Source of the DNA: BOG-224 sp963783505
GTDB lineage: Bacteria; Acidobacteriota; Terriglobia; Bryobacterales; Bryobacteraceae
Assembly: GCA_963783505.1 (NCBI GenBank)
Contig: CAWAOP010000027.1
Location: forward strand, 124,001 to 188,000
Length of the DNA: 64,000 nucleotides
Direction: 5' to 3'
Below the pieces are notes generated by a model. It made no database searches, was not told the DNA's origin, and saw nothing but the letters and a program-made list of their open reading frames with translations. The position numbers and the translations under genes were made by a program. Below are positions 1 to 8,122 of this stretch, piece by piece (within the stretch, counting starts at the first letter, position 1; each line of letters opens with the position of its first letter).

Positions 1-17
1 TCGTTCGGCGCCTTGCA

Positions 18-89
18 CCGCTCCCTTACGGTCGCGGCTCGGTGAGCAGCCGCAGCGCCGCTGGCCGAGCCGCGACCGTAAGGGAGCGG
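18..89. repeat. 25-bp perfect inverted repeat (REP-like)
   Basis: Arms at 18-42 and 65-89 are exact reverse complements (25 bp) around a 22-nt loop. The core (CTCCCTTACGGTCGCGG) recurs with one change at 2782-2804, and a diverged form (GAGCCGCGCGCGTAAGCAAGCGG) occurs near 45482. It is a dispersed intergenic element rather than a terminator, because no T-run follows. Confidence 0.8.
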
Positions 90-127
90 AGGCGCAGGGC
101 TTCCCGCCGACGCCGTAAAGGACACCT

Positions 128-841
128 ATGGAACCGCGTCCACTTGCCACTTACGAAGACCTCGCCAAGATGGTGGATCACTCGCTGCTCCGGCCGGAGC
201 TGACGAGTATTCAGATCCTGGAGGGCTTGGAAACCGCCAAACGATATCGGGTCGCTTCGGCCACGATGCGGCCTTGCGATATCGACGTGGCCGTGCGCGA
301 ACTGGAGGGCAGCGGCGTGCTGCCGGGCAGCGTTTGCGGGTTCCCGCACGGCGCGCAGAACACGGCGGTGAAGCTCTATGAGACCCGCGATCTCCTGAGG
401 CGCGGAGCCAAAGAAATCGACGCGGTCATCGCGATTTCCAGATTGCTTTCGCGGGAGTTCCAATACGTGCAGGCGGAACTCGATCAACTAGCGGAAACCT
501 GCCACAAGGAAGGCGCGATTCTGAAGGTGATCTTCGAAAACGCTTACCTCACCGACGAGATGAAGATCATTGCCTGCCGTTGTTGCGCCCGCGCGGGCGT
601 GGACTTCGTCAAGACTTCGACGGGTTTCGCGCCAACCGGCTGCACCATCGAAGACTTGAAGCTGATGCGTAAGCACACGCCGCCGGAAATCCAGGTGAAG
701 GCGGCGCACGGGGTGCGGACGCTGGACGCGGCGCTGGAGGTGCATGCGGTGGGAGTGACGCGCATCGGCATGACGGCGACGGTGGCCGTGCTGGAAGACT
801 GGAAGGCGCGGCTGGCGGCGGGGGCGGCGCAGACGGCGTAG
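128..841 (+). CDS. deoC: deoxyribose-phosphate aldolase (DeoC)
   Basis: This 237-aa class I aldolase is expected to cleave 2-deoxyribose-5-phosphate to glyceraldehyde-3-phosphate and acetaldehyde in cytosolic nucleoside catabolism. Visible family signatures are the Schiff-base lysine in DFVKTSTGF (about residues 159-167), the second conserved lysine in VKAAHGVRT (about 191-199) and the C-terminal RIGMTATVAVL, which corresponds to the RIGTSSG phosphate-binding segment. Length is in the usual 220-260 range. An AAGGA seven bases before the ATG supports the start. It stands alone next to a REP-like repeat with no nucleoside phosphorylase nearby. The SSG to TAT change in the last motif is slightly unusual, so a related aldolase specificity is possible. 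Confidence 0.88.
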   Translation: MEPRPLATYEDLAKMVDHSLLRPELTSIQILEGLETAKRYRVASATMRPCDIDVAVRELEGSGVLPGSVCGFPHGAQNTAVKLYETRDLLRRGAKEIDAVIAISRLLSREFQYVQAELDQLAETCHKEGAILKVIFENAYLTDEMKIIACRCCARAGVDFVKTSTGFAPTGCTIEDLKLMRKHTPPEIQVKAAHGVRTLDAALEVHAVGVTRIGMTATVAVLEDWKARLAAGAAQTA

Positions 842-982
842 AGACGGCGGGGTTGCTTGGGGCGACCGCCTGACCGCTTGTTGCGACCCGCAAAGACGGC
901 GGGCGCGTAGCGGCTCGGAAACGATTTCGCAACACGAACCAGATGGCAATGCACGGCTTGGGAATAGTTGAGCTTTCGATGA

Positions 983-988
983 TAGGAT
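983..988 (+). promoter_or_regulatory. putative -10 box close to the start codon
   Basis: TAGGAT ends 8 nt before the ATG at 997 and there is no Shine-Dalgarno. It is one of a series of such boxes in this window, consistent with a leaderless or near-leaderless transcript. No clear -35 is seen. Confidence 0.4.
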
Positions 989-996
989 GACTCTGA

Positions 997-1215
997 ATGG
1001 CGAATCAAAAAGGGAACGCGGACGGGACCGCGCCGCCTCACACTGCCGCGGAGAAGCAACCGGATGGCGCCGTTGCGCCTGATAGAATCCGTATACCGGA
1101 CGCGCCAATCTTCGAATCGCTGATCGGAATTCTCAACCGCGATGGAGCCGCCGACCCCGACTTGGACTATCGGGAGGAGTACCGGCAATATATCGAGAAG
1201 AAGTACGGGGCTTGA
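997..1215 (+). CDS. small hypothetical protein, 72 aa
   Basis: I do not recognise this protein. The first 30 residues are polar and Pro/Ala-rich (likely disordered), followed by a short segment with alternating hydrophobics (PIFESLIGILNRDG) and a charged Tyr-rich tail (YREEYRQYIEKKYGA). There is no signal peptide or membrane segment. The coding case rests on a -10-like box 8 nt upstream and a position in an otherwise empty gap between deoC and a repeat. A chance ORF cannot be excluded. Confidence 0.45.
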   Translation: MANQKGNADGTAPPHTAAEKQPDGAVAPDRIRIPDAPIFESLIGILNRDGAADPDLDYREEYRQYIEKKYGA

Positions 1216-1337
1216 GGACCTCGCTGCGCCGCGCTGCACAAAGGGCGCCCCAGCGGCGGTAGCCAGGAACGGCTCGCCCCACTAAGGGCCTGTCAGAGAA
1301 TAGCTGTGTCAGTTCGGGAGCGCGGTCAATCCCTGCC

Positions 1338-1471
1338 TTGTATCAGGGCATGGCTTCAGCCGTGCCGCAGAGCGCCGACAATCGTCAGGGCCCCTGCCTG
1401 CTGCGAGCCAGGGGCTAAAGCCCGTTTTTTCTACGACTGTTCGGCACGGCTAAAGCCATGCCCTGATACAA
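1338..1471. repeat. dispersed 29-bp inverted repeat (TTGTATCAGGGCATGGC type)
   Basis: The left arm at 1338-1366 and right arm at 1443-1471 are reverse complements with one mismatch. The loop carries a smaller palindrome (AGGGGCTAAAGCCC). A second copy with the same plan is at 60149-60285. The gap 1216-1515 holds nothing else that I can see as coding. Confidence 0.8.
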
Positions 1472-1515
1472 ACCATGCGCCCGCAATAATTGGAATGGAT
1501 ATTTGCCGACAGGCA

Positions 1516-2670
1516 CTACGCCGCGTAGCACTTTAGGCAGGCATCGCGGAATTTCGCCATATCTTCGGCGGTTCCGATGGTCACGCGCACCCAGGTCGGC
1601 CAGACGGGCCACACGCGGCCGATGATCACTCCTTCGCGGGCCATGGCTTGCGAAAAACTCTGGCCGGGGCGCTTGACGTTCATCATGAAGTGATTCGCTT
1701 CCGAGGGGATGTACTCGATGTTTTGCTTCTTCAGAAAGTCGAATGTCTCGGCGCGCAGGTTGTCGTAGATCTTGCGCCGCTCGGCGAGAACCGTCTTCGA
1801 TTGGAGGCTGGCCGTGGCGCCGGCCATTGCCGTAATCGGCAAGAAGTTCACCGAGGTGTACCCGCTCAGTCTGCGCAGCAAGTCCGGTCTCGCCAGCGCC
1901 GCGCCCGCCCGCAGTCCGGCCATGCCGTAGATCTTCGAGAAGGTGCGCAGAATAATGAGGTCCTTGCCGGCGGCCACGAGGTAGGAGGCCTTGACGGCAT
2001 GCTCGGAGAAATGCGTGTAGGCCTCATCCAGCAGCACGATGGCGCCCGAGGGTTTGTTATTGACGAGCCACTCGATGTCCTCTTTCGGCGTCACCGTGCC
2101 GGTCGGATTATTCGGATTGCAGACATAAATGACGCCCGGCGTGGCGTGCGCCGCGGCCATCTTCTTCACGTCATGCGCGAAGCTGCCCGGCGCCAACGGA
2201 ACGCCGATGGACTGGGCTCCGATGAATTGCGCGGCGCGCCCGCCGGCCTCGTAGCTCGGGTCGGCGAAAATGTACGGGCGGCCGGGTGAGCAGAATGCCA
2301 TGACCGTGCGATGCAAGGCGTCACTCGATCCGGCGAATGGCTGCACGCAGCTTGTGTCCAGGCCTTCCTGCTCGGCCAGCGCCGCCGCCATCTTGGAATT
2401 CTCGCTGGTCAGATAGCGGCCGCCCTTGGCGACCATCGCGTGGATGGCGTCGGCTGCCTCGGCGCACGGCCCCATGGGATTTTCGTTGGAGTCGATCATC
2501 ACGGCGCCGGAAGGCGCGCCTCGCCCGCCGCGCTGCGCCAGCGCGGGCTCGCCATAGAAAGGCATGCTCGCGCCTGCCGTGAGCAAGGCCGCGATGCGTC
2601 CCAGATCGCGCCGCGAGTATCCGCGCTTCAGAAAATCGGCTTGTTGATTCGGCTTGAGAATGCCGTCCAT
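1516..2670 (-). CDS. Tat-exported PLP-dependent aminotransferase, HisC-like
   Basis: This 384-aa fold-type I aminotransferase resembles histidinol-phosphate aminotransferases. The PLP lysine is in RTFSKIYGMAGLRAG (about residues 240-254), with NPNNPTGT (about 184-191) and LDEAY (about 213-217) as further family motifs. Residues 17-46 look like a twin-arginine signal: SRRDLGR, a hydrophobic stretch and an A-x-A-type site before QRGG. A normal cytosolic HisC has no such leader, so this paralog probably acts outside the cytoplasm and its amino donor/acceptor is unknown. GGGAGGG seven bases before the ATG supports the start. No histidine genes are adjacent. Confidence 0.78.
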   Translation of the reverse strand: MDGILKPNQQADFLKRGYSRRDLGRIAALLTAGASMPFYGEPALAQRGGRGAPSGAVMIDSNENPMGPCAEAADAIHAMVAKGGRYLTSENSKMAAALAEQEGLDTSCVQPFAGSSDALHRTVMAFCSPGRPYIFADPSYEAGGRAAQFIGAQSIGVPLAPGSFAHDVKKMAAAHATPGVIYVCNPNNPTGTVTPKEDIEWLVNNKPSGAIVLLDEAYTHFSEHAVKASYLVAAGKDLIILRTFSKIYGMAGLRAGAALARPDLLRRLSGYTSVNFLPITAMAGATASLQSKTVLAERRKIYDNLRAETFDFLKKQNIEYIPSEANHFMMNVKRPGQSFSQAMAREGVIIGRVWPVWPTWVRVTIGTAEDMAKFRDACLKCYAA

Positions 2671-2781
2671 TGGGCCCTCCCTGTTCTTACGAGTCTAGTG
2701 GAAAATGCGGGCGGCGAAAGCGCCCAATTCCGTCGATTGAGGCTCGCATCATATCGCACAACGCCGCGTGACCTCGGGCCT

Positions 2782-2925
2782 CCGCTCCCTTCCGGTCGCG
2801 GCTTGAGGCCGAGCGATGTGATGCGAGGCTCAGTGGGTAATGACCCATCTCTGCAACTATCTGGCTCGCAGACATCTCGACATGAATGTCGAGACGGCAC
2901 GCTGGAAGCGCGCGCCACGGGCCAT
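2782..2925. repeat. intergenic repeat patch (REP-like core plus CTCGACATGAATGTCGAG element)
   Basis: Positions 2782-2804 repeat the REP core seen at 18-42 with one change. Positions about 2872-2925 hold a palindrome built around CATCTCGACATGAATGTCGAG followed by GGCACGCTGGAAGCGCGCGCCA. The same unit, in the other orientation, is at 50395-50452 and 20130-20181. The 2671-2983 gap otherwise appears empty. Confidence 0.7.
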
Positions 2926-2983
2926 GGATCGAGCCCTTGGCGCTCGATAGAGCGTTTGTTCCGCGGCGCGGCCCATCGGGCTC

Positions 2984-4114
2984 TTAGTGCGCTCCCGCGC
3001 CTTTGTTTTCGTACCAGCGGAGCGCGGGTGTTGTCGATGCAGGCAAGGTCCGGACGTCCCGTCGCCATTCAGATCGGCCACGGCGCAGGAGGCCGCGGCC
3101 ATGCCCGCATCCACGGTTTCGCGCGTCCATTTCTCTCCTTCGACGCCGGAGACGATGTAGCGATACACGTTGCCTCCGGCTCCCCGGTAACCGGCGATCA
3201 CTTCATCGAATCCGTCACCGTCGAAATCGGCCACGGCGAGCGCGTGTCCGTCTGTGAGCGAATCGTCGATGACCTTGCGCGCCCACTGGCCAGCCTGCCG
3301 TCTGTAGATAGCGACCTGATTTCCATGCCAGGGCTCGATGGCCGCGAGGAATCGATTAGCCGCTAGTTTGCCGACGGCCACGTCGCTGGAGCCCGACTTC
3401 GGCCACGGCGCCGGATCGCCCGCCGCGAGCTGCGTGCGCGTCCACTTGCCATCGGCGCCGAACTGGAAGAGATGAATGCCGGTGAAGCTGGCGGTGAGGA
3501 TGCTGTCGCGCCCCTTGCCGTCCCAATCCGTAATGAAGATGCAGTGCACCACGCCGGTGTTTTCTTCGCTGATGGTCATGCGCTTCCATTCGCCGACGCG
3601 GTAGTAGACCAGCGGCGTGTTGCCTTTGTAGTCGGGGGCTTCCGCTCCGGGGCCGTTCAGCGGCGCGCTCACCACCACCGGACGGGCCGCTATCGATGCG
3701 AGCCAGGCGCAGGCGGTGCGAGGTGGGGAGACGGTCGATTTCCGTCATCTTCCACGGCTTGGTGACGTCGCCATCCGGCCGAAGCACGGAGACGATGCCA
3801 GCGCTGGCGTTGGTGGTCATCGCAAATCCGCTTGCCAGAACGATCTCGGGGCCCTCGTCGAGGAACACGCAGTTGATCATCTGCGTGAGTCCGCTGGCGA
3901 TCACGTGGCGCTGCCAGGTGGGGTTTTCGAACCAGACCAGGTCGCGCATTCCGCTGCCGAGGGCGATCAGGTCGGGTTTGCCGTCGTGGTTCACGTCCGC
4001 GGCCACCACCTGGTAGCCGCCGCGCAAGTCGGAAGCCAGGGTATGGGTTTCGAACAGCTTCGTCTGAGCGCCCGCAAGCGACGCAAGAAGGGAAAGGACC
4101 GCCCAGAGTCTCAT
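2984..4114 (-). CDS. secreted FG-GAP/VCBS repeat protein, three frameshifts
   Basis: The start at 4114 gives a signal peptide (MRLWAVLSLLASLAGAQ). Aspartate-rich Ca-binding-loop motifs of FG-GAP/VCBS beta-propellers follow: DVNHDGKPDL, DWDGKGRD, DFDGDGFDE and DLNGDGRPDL. The reading frame changes at about 3702 (one extra C in the CTGGCTCGCA context), about 3060 (one extra A before CGTCCGGAC) and about 3025. Joining the frames gives a coherent ~375-aa protein ending RWYENKGAGAH with a TAA at 2984-2986, which is how this family normally ends. Either it is a pseudogene or the indels are sequence errors; the intact C-terminus favours errors. It is divergent from the gene at 4142, only 27 bp away. 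Confidence 0.7.
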
Positions 4115-4120
4115 GTTCCA

Positions 4121-4130
4121 AAGTATACTT
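4121..4130. promoter_or_regulatory. palindromic bidirectional -10 element AAGTATACTT
   Basis: This perfect 10-bp palindrome sits between divergent start codons (4114 minus, 4142 plus). It reads TATACT on both strands, 12 nt from the plus start and 7 nt from the minus start. Neither gene has a Shine-Dalgarno, so the single element may serve both directions. Confidence 0.45.
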
Positions 4131-4141
4131 GCAGTTTCACC

Positions 4142-5155
4142 ATGCTCAAAGCCGGAATTTTTATTGCGGCGCTCGCCGTGGCGGCGTCCGCCCAAACCAG
4201 CCGCCTTTCCAACATTCTCCAGTTGACGCACGGCGGCGAAAACGCCGAATCGTATTGGTCGCCGGACGGGAAGCGGTTGATCTATCAGAGCACTCATGCG
4301 CCTTACGAGTGCGACCAGATTTTCATCATGAACGCCGATGGCTCGAACTCGCACCTGGTTTCGACGGGCAAGGGCCGCACCACGTGTTCGTACTTCCTGG
4401 GCGATAACAAGCGCATTCTCTACGCTTCGACGCATCTGGCCGGCGACGCGTGCCCGGTGAATCCGGACCGCAGCCAAGGCTACGTTTGGGGCGTCTTTCC
4501 GGGCTACGACATTTTCCTCGCCGAGGACACGGGCAAGATTCTAAAACGGCTGACCGATGCGCGCGGCTACGACGCCGAAGCGACGGTCAACTGGAAGACC
4601 GGGGCGATCATTTATACGTCGCTGGCCTCCGGCGATCTGGATATCTGGACGATGAAAGAGGACGGATCGGCGAAGAAGCAGCTTACGAAGACGTTGGGTT
4701 ACGACGGCGGCGCGGTGTTCTCGCGCGATGGCAAGAGAATCGCATGGCGCGCTCACTACCCGAAGACGGCCGAAGACACCGCGAAGTACAAATCGCTGCT
4801 TGCCAAGGACATCGTGGCGCCCATGAAGATGGAGATCATGACGGCGGAGGCCGACGGTTCGCACGCCCGCACCATCACCAATTTCGGATGCGCCAGCTTC
4901 GCTCCCACCTTCACGCCGGATGGAAGCAAGATACTTTTCGCTTCCAATAAGCAGGAATGCGATAGCCGCAAGTTCGAGCTGTACCTCATCAACGTGGATG
5001 GAACCGGCCTGGAACAGGTGACCAACTTCGGCGGTTTCACTTCGTTTCCGGAGTTCTCGCCCGACGGGAAGACGCTGGTCTTCACTTCGGATCGCGACGC
5101 CAAGGATGCATACGAGTTCAATATTTTCACGGCCGCCTGGAACGACCGCCGCTAG
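4142..5155 (+). CDS. secreted TolB-like beta-propeller protein (PD40/WD40-like repeats)
   Basis: This 337-aa protein has an N-terminal signal peptide (MLKAGIFIAALAVAASAQ). PD40-type blades follow, each with an SPDGKxLxY/F core: YWSPDGKRLIY near residue 37, VFSRDGKRIAW near 199, TFTPDGSKILF near 260 and EFSPDGKTLVF near 305. NADGSN/EDGSAK/EADGSH turns lie between them. The fold is that of TolB and related periplasmic propellers, and proteins like this usually bind partners or ligands outside the cytoplasm. No Pal, TolA or other Tol gene is nearby, so it is not called TolB. The start was chosen for the signal peptide; the longer upstream ORF runs across the divergent promoter. Confidence 0.8.
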   Translation: MLKAGIFIAALAVAASAQTSRLSNILQLTHGGENAESYWSPDGKRLIYQSTHAPYECDQIFIMNADGSNSHLVSTGKGRTTCSYFLGDNKRILYASTHLAGDACPVNPDRSQGYVWGVFPGYDIFLAEDTGKILKRLTDARGYDAEATVNWKTGAIIYTSLASGDLDIWTMKEDGSAKKQLTKTLGYDGGAVFSRDGKRIAWRAHYPKTAEDTAKYKSLLAKDIVAPMKMEIMTAEADGSHARTITNFGCASFAPTFTPDGSKILFASNKQECDSRKFELYLINVDGTGLEQVTNFGGFTSFPEFSPDGKTLVFTSDRDAKDAYEFNIFTAAWNDRR

Positions 5156-5197
5156 CGCGCTGCGTTCCAGGGGATCGTGCAATAAGAAGGAGACGCA

Positions 5198-5596
5198 ATG
5201 ACGAAACGCTTACTGATTGGTGGAATGATTCTTCTGGCGCTGGCCGTGGCCGCCATGGCCGCCGACGCTATTACGGGCAAGTGGGTGATGAGCCAGGATT
5301 TTAACGGAATGACCATCACCACGACGTTCGACTTCAAGGCCGATGGAGCGAAGCTCACCGGCACGGCGCTCACTACGGGCGCGCCGGAGGACTCGCCGGC
5401 CGCGCCGATTTCCAACGGCAAGATCGACGGCGACAAGGTCTCGTTCGACGTGGTGCGCGACTTCGGCGGCCAGAGCATGACGATGAAATACGAGGGGACG
5501 GTATCGGGCTCGGAGTTAAAGCTGAAGATCAACTTCCCCGGCTTTGGCGGCGGGGAACCCATGTCGTTTGACGGGACGGCGAAGAAGTCGAACTAG
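5198..5596 (+). CDS. small secreted protein, paralog array member 1 (no Gly-rich insert)
   Basis: This 132-aa protein is the first of five consecutive paralogs. It has a signal peptide (about 1-22, ending AMAAD), then DAITGKWVM, a strand block (FDFKADGAKLTGTAL), a short spacer, APISNGKIDGDKVSFDVVRDFGG, and a closing YEGTVSGSELKLKI block. The alternating pattern suggests a small beta-barrel or sandwich. The function is unknown. This member alone lacks the Gly/Pro-rich spacer and has a good Shine-Dalgarno (AAGGAGA). The array ends just before gapA. Confidence 0.7.
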   Translation: MTKRLLIGGMILLALAVAAMAADAITGKWVMSQDFNGMTITTTFDFKADGAKLTGTALTTGAPEDSPAAPISNGKIDGDKVSFDVVRDFGGQSMTMKYEGTVSGSELKLKINFPGFGGGEPMSFDGTAKKSN

Positions 5597-5725
5597 CGGG
5601 CTTGAGGACGATGCCATGAATGCCACGTGCACGCCGAGGCGTGCGCCACGGTGGATGCCCCTGAGCGGACGCCCGGGGATTGGTTTGGAGGCATTCTGGT
5701 GCTGGCGCCGAGGTTTGCATTGGGT

Positions 5726-5731
5726 TACTAT
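5726..5731 (+). promoter_or_regulatory. putative -10 box TACTAT before paralog 2
   Basis: GGGTTACTATGTACGCCAGGG is conserved almost exactly before the genes at 5751 and 6354, and in shorter form (GGTACTATGTAGG) before 7632. This suggests each paralog brings its own promoter when duplicated. Confidence 0.4.
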
Positions 5732-5750
5732 GTACGCCAGGGTATTCGCT

Positions 5751-6209
5751 ATGAACAAAAAACTAGTAGTTGCAGGTATGATTCTGCTTGTCGTGGCTAT
5801 GGTCGCAATCGCGGCCGATGCCGTAACCGGCAAGTGGACGTGGGAACAGCAGGGCCGGGGCGGCGGTAACCCGACCACGATCACTCTGGACGTGAAAGCC
5901 GATGGGGCCAAGCTGGCCGGCACGATCCTCCAGCCCATGGGCGGGCGTGGAATGGGCGGCGGCGGCGGAGCTCCGGGTGGCGGCGCTCCGGGTGGGGCTC
6001 CTCCCGCTCCGACACCGACTCCGATCTCCAACGGCAAGGTGGACGGCAACAACATTTCGTTCGACGTGGTTAGGGATTTCGGCGGCCAGAGCATGACCAT
6101 CAGCTACAAGGGTGTTATCACGGGCAGCGACATGAAGCTGTCGATCACCCGCACGGGCATGGATGGAACGCCGACGACAACCGACGTTGCGGCGAAGAAG
6201 TCCAACTAG
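5751..6209 (+). CDS. small secreted Gly-rich paralog 2
   Basis: This 152-aa protein has a signal peptide (about 1-23), TGKWTWEQQGRGGG, TLDVKADGAKLAGTIL, then a Gly/Pro-rich low-complexity spacer (about residues 60-88). After that comes the conserved C-terminal half (SNGKVDGNNISFDVVRDFGG, SYKGVITGSDMKLSITR). The first ATG of the long frame is upstream at 5544. I start at 5751 because the signal peptide begins there and all paralogs align at this point. It is most similar to paralog 3, with near-identical 5' and 3' flanks, so the two are a recent duplication. Confidence 0.7.
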   Translation: MNKKLVVAGMILLVVAMVAIAADAVTGKWTWEQQGRGGGNPTTITLDVKADGAKLAGTILQPMGGRGMGGGGGAPGGGAPGGAPPAPTPTPISNGKVDGNNISFDVVRDFGGQSMTISYKGVITGSDMKLSITRTGMDGTPTTTDVAAKKSN

Positions 6210-6250
6210 TCAACATCTCAATCCGGCCGTCGCGCCGGAAGGTTTTCTTG

Positions 6251-6293
6251 CGGCCCGATCCTCCCGCAAAGGGGGACGGGCCGGTTTGTTTTT
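6251..6293 (+). terminator. rho-independent terminator after paralog 2
   Basis: CGGCCCG (6251-6257) pairs with CGGGCCG (6277-6283) and extends through CCTCCC/GGGGG, followed by GTTTGTTTTT. A duplicated copy follows paralog 3. Confidence 0.75.
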
Positions 6294-6353
6294 GTCGCGA
6301 TGTTTTTGCGCCGGGTCTTGCATTGGGTTACTATGTACGCCAGGGTATTCGCT

Positions 6354-6821
6354 ATGACCAAAAAGGTAGTTCTTGCAGGAATGATTTTGCTTGTCGTGGC
6401 CATGGTCGCGATCGCGGCCGATGCCGTCACGGGCAAGTGGGTATATGAACAACAGGGGCGGGGCGGCGGTAACCCGACCCAGGTAACAATGGATCTGAAG
6501 GCCGATGGCGCCAAGCTGACGGGTACGATTCTGTTGCCCATGGGCATGGGTCGCGGTGGCATGGGCGGCGGCGGCGGCGCTCCCGGTGGCGGCGCTCCGG
6601 GCGGCGGCGCTCCTCCGGCTCCGACTCCGACTCAGATCTCTAACGGCAAGGTGGATGGCAACAACATCTCGTTCGACGTGGTTCGCGACACGCCGATGGG
6701 TTCGATGACCTCGAGCTACAAGGGCGTGATCAGCGGCAGCGACATGAAGCTGTCGATCACCCGCACGGGTCAGGATGGAACGCCGATGACGACGGACGTT
6801 GCGGCGAAGAAGTCCAACTAG
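6354..6821 (+). CDS. small secreted Gly-rich paralog 3
   Basis: This 155-aa protein has the same plan as paralog 2: signal peptide, TGKWVYEQQGRGGG, MDLKADGAKLTGTIL, a longer Gly-rich spacer with GGGAPGGGAPGG units, then SNGKVDGNNISFDVVRDTP and SYKGVISGSDMKLSITR. The 5' flank (TGCATTGGGTTACTATG and on) and the 3' flank (ACTAGTCAACATCTC and on) match those of paralog 2 almost exactly. The spacer length is the main difference, which suggests repeat slippage in the Gly codons. Confidence 0.7.
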   Translation: MTKKVVLAGMILLVVAMVAIAADAVTGKWVYEQQGRGGGNPTQVTMDLKADGAKLTGTILLPMGMGRGGMGGGGGAPGGGAPGGGAPPAPTPTQISNGKVDGNNISFDVVRDTPMGSMTSSYKGVISGSDMKLSITRTGQDGTPMTTDVAAKKSN

Positions 6822-6863
6822 TCAACATCTCAATCCGGCCGTCGCGCCGGAAGGTCTTTCTTG

Positions 6864-6906
6864 CGGCCCGATCCTCCCAGGAAGGGGGGACGGGCTGCTT
6901 TTGTTT
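6864..6906 (+). terminator. rho-independent terminator after paralog 3
   Basis: CGGCCCG (6864-6870) pairs with CGGGCTG (6891-6897) with an inner CCTCCC/GGGGGG stem, followed by CTTTTGTTTT. It is a copy of the terminator at 6251. Confidence 0.75.
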
Positions 6907-7010
6907 TGGCGGCGGCTTAACCCCTCGCTGCCGGTGGCGGGCACCGAATCTCCGAAATAACCAGGCTCCGAGTAACCTTTTCCGCGCCCCATCACGCCAA
7001 GGATAGTACT

Positions 7011-7514
7011 ATGACCAAAAAGCTGCTTTTTGTAAGTTCAATTCTGCTTGTGCTGGCACTGGTTGCAATTGGGGCCGACGCCATCACCGGCAAGTGGGTT
7101 TATGACCAACCTATGGGCGGAATGGGCCGTGGCGGCGGCGGTGGCGCTGGCGGCGGTGGTGGAGCTCCCGGCGGCGGCGCTCCGGCAATGCCTCCGATGC
7201 AGGTTACGCTCGATCTGAAGGCCGATGGCGCGACTCTCACCGGCACGATTCTTCAGCCGATGGGCGGTGGCATGCGCGGCGGTGGCGGCGGCGGTGGGGC
7301 AGCTCCGGCAGCTCCGACCCCGACCCCGATCACCAACGGGAAGGTGAACGGCAGCACGATCACTTTCGAAGTCAGCCGTGAAGGCCGCAATGGCACCACC
7401 GTCACCAAGTACGAAGGCACGGTGAACGGAAGCGAGCTGAAGCTGAAGATCACGCGTCCTGGCTTCCAGGGCGGCGATCCCGTCACCACGGACGCGACCG
7501 CGAAGAAGCAGTAG
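7011..7514 (+). CDS. small secreted Gly-rich paralog 4
   Basis: This 167-aa protein has a signal peptide (about 1-23) and DAITGKWVYDQ. It carries two Gly-rich segments, one right after the TGKW block and one after LDLKADGATLTGTIL; paralogs 2 and 3 have only the second as a long tract. The C-terminal half (TNGKVNGSTITFEVSREGRNGTT) is shared closely with paralog 5, so 4 and 5 form one pair and 2 and 3 another. The function is unknown. Confidence 0.7.
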   Translation: MTKKLLFVSSILLVLALVAIGADAITGKWVYDQPMGGMGRGGGGGAGGGGGAPGGGAPAMPPMQVTLDLKADGATLTGTILQPMGGGMRGGGGGGGAAPAAPTPTPITNGKVNGSTITFEVSREGRNGTTVTKYEGTVNGSELKLKITRPGFQGGDPVTTDATAKKQ

Positions 7515-7552
7515 TCTCCGGTTCGCGACCGATTGTTGGTCTTGTATTCCAG

Positions 7553-7594
7553 GGCAGCCTCCGGCGTTACCCGCGCCGGGGGGCTGCCTTTTTC
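7553..7594 (+). terminator. rho-independent terminator after paralog 4
   Basis: GGCAGCC (7553-7559) pairs with GGCTGCC (7582-7588) with additional GC pairs inside, followed by TTTTTCTTT. Confidence 0.75.
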
Positions 7595-7631
7595 TTTGGG
7601 CTTCTGGTACTATGTAGGCCTCGGAGCCACT

Positions 7632-8087
7632 ATGATCAGGAAACTCTTTTTCGCAGGGTTAGTTTTGCTCGTCGTGGGAGCGGTCGCGTTCGCGGCCGAT
7701 TCCATCACGGGCAAGTGGACGTATGAAATGCAGGGCCGTGGAGGCGGCGGCGGAGGTGGTGGAACGCCCCGCGTCGTAACTCTCGACCTCAAAGCCGATG
7801 GCGCAACGCTGACCGGCACGGTGACCCAACCCGCCGGCGGACGAGGCGGTGGTGGCGGGGGGGGCGGACAAGCTGCCGCGCCGGCTGCAACTCCCATCTC
7901 CAACGGGAAGGTGAACGGTAGCACGATCACCTTCGAAGTCAGCCGGGAAGGCCGCAATGGGACGACCGTGACGAAGTACGAGGGCACGGTGAACGGGAAC
8001 GAGTTGCAGTTGAAGGTTACCGCTCCCGGCCGCGGGGGCGCGGAGCCTACGACGACGCAATTCACGGCCAAGAAGTCTACCACTTAG
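7632..8087 (+). CDS. small secreted Gly-rich paralog 5
   Basis: This 151-aa protein has a signal peptide (MIRKLFFAGLVLLVVGAVAFAAD), SITGKWTYEMQ, a Gly-run, LDLKADGATLTGTV, a second Gly-run, then SNGKVNGSTITFEVSREGR and YEGTVNGNELQLKV. The upstream GGTACTATG motif is kept. The start at 7632 aligns the signal peptide with the other copies; the longer frame from 7533 runs back through the preceding terminator and is not used. Confidence 0.7.
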   Translation: MIRKLFFAGLVLLVVGAVAFAADSITGKWTYEMQGRGGGGGGGGTPRVVTLDLKADGATLTGTVTQPAGGRGGGGGGGGQAAAPAATPISNGKVNGSTITFEVSREGRNGTTVTKYEGTVNGNELQLKVTAPGRGGAEPTTTQFTAKKSTT

Positions 8088-8122
8088 AGATCCGGCTTCG
8101 CCGGAAATCGAGCTGTCTTTTG

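Noticed and set aside
4142..5155. Calling the PD40 propeller TolB
   Set aside because: There is no TolB N-terminal domain and no tol-pal neighbours; only the propeller repeats are shared.
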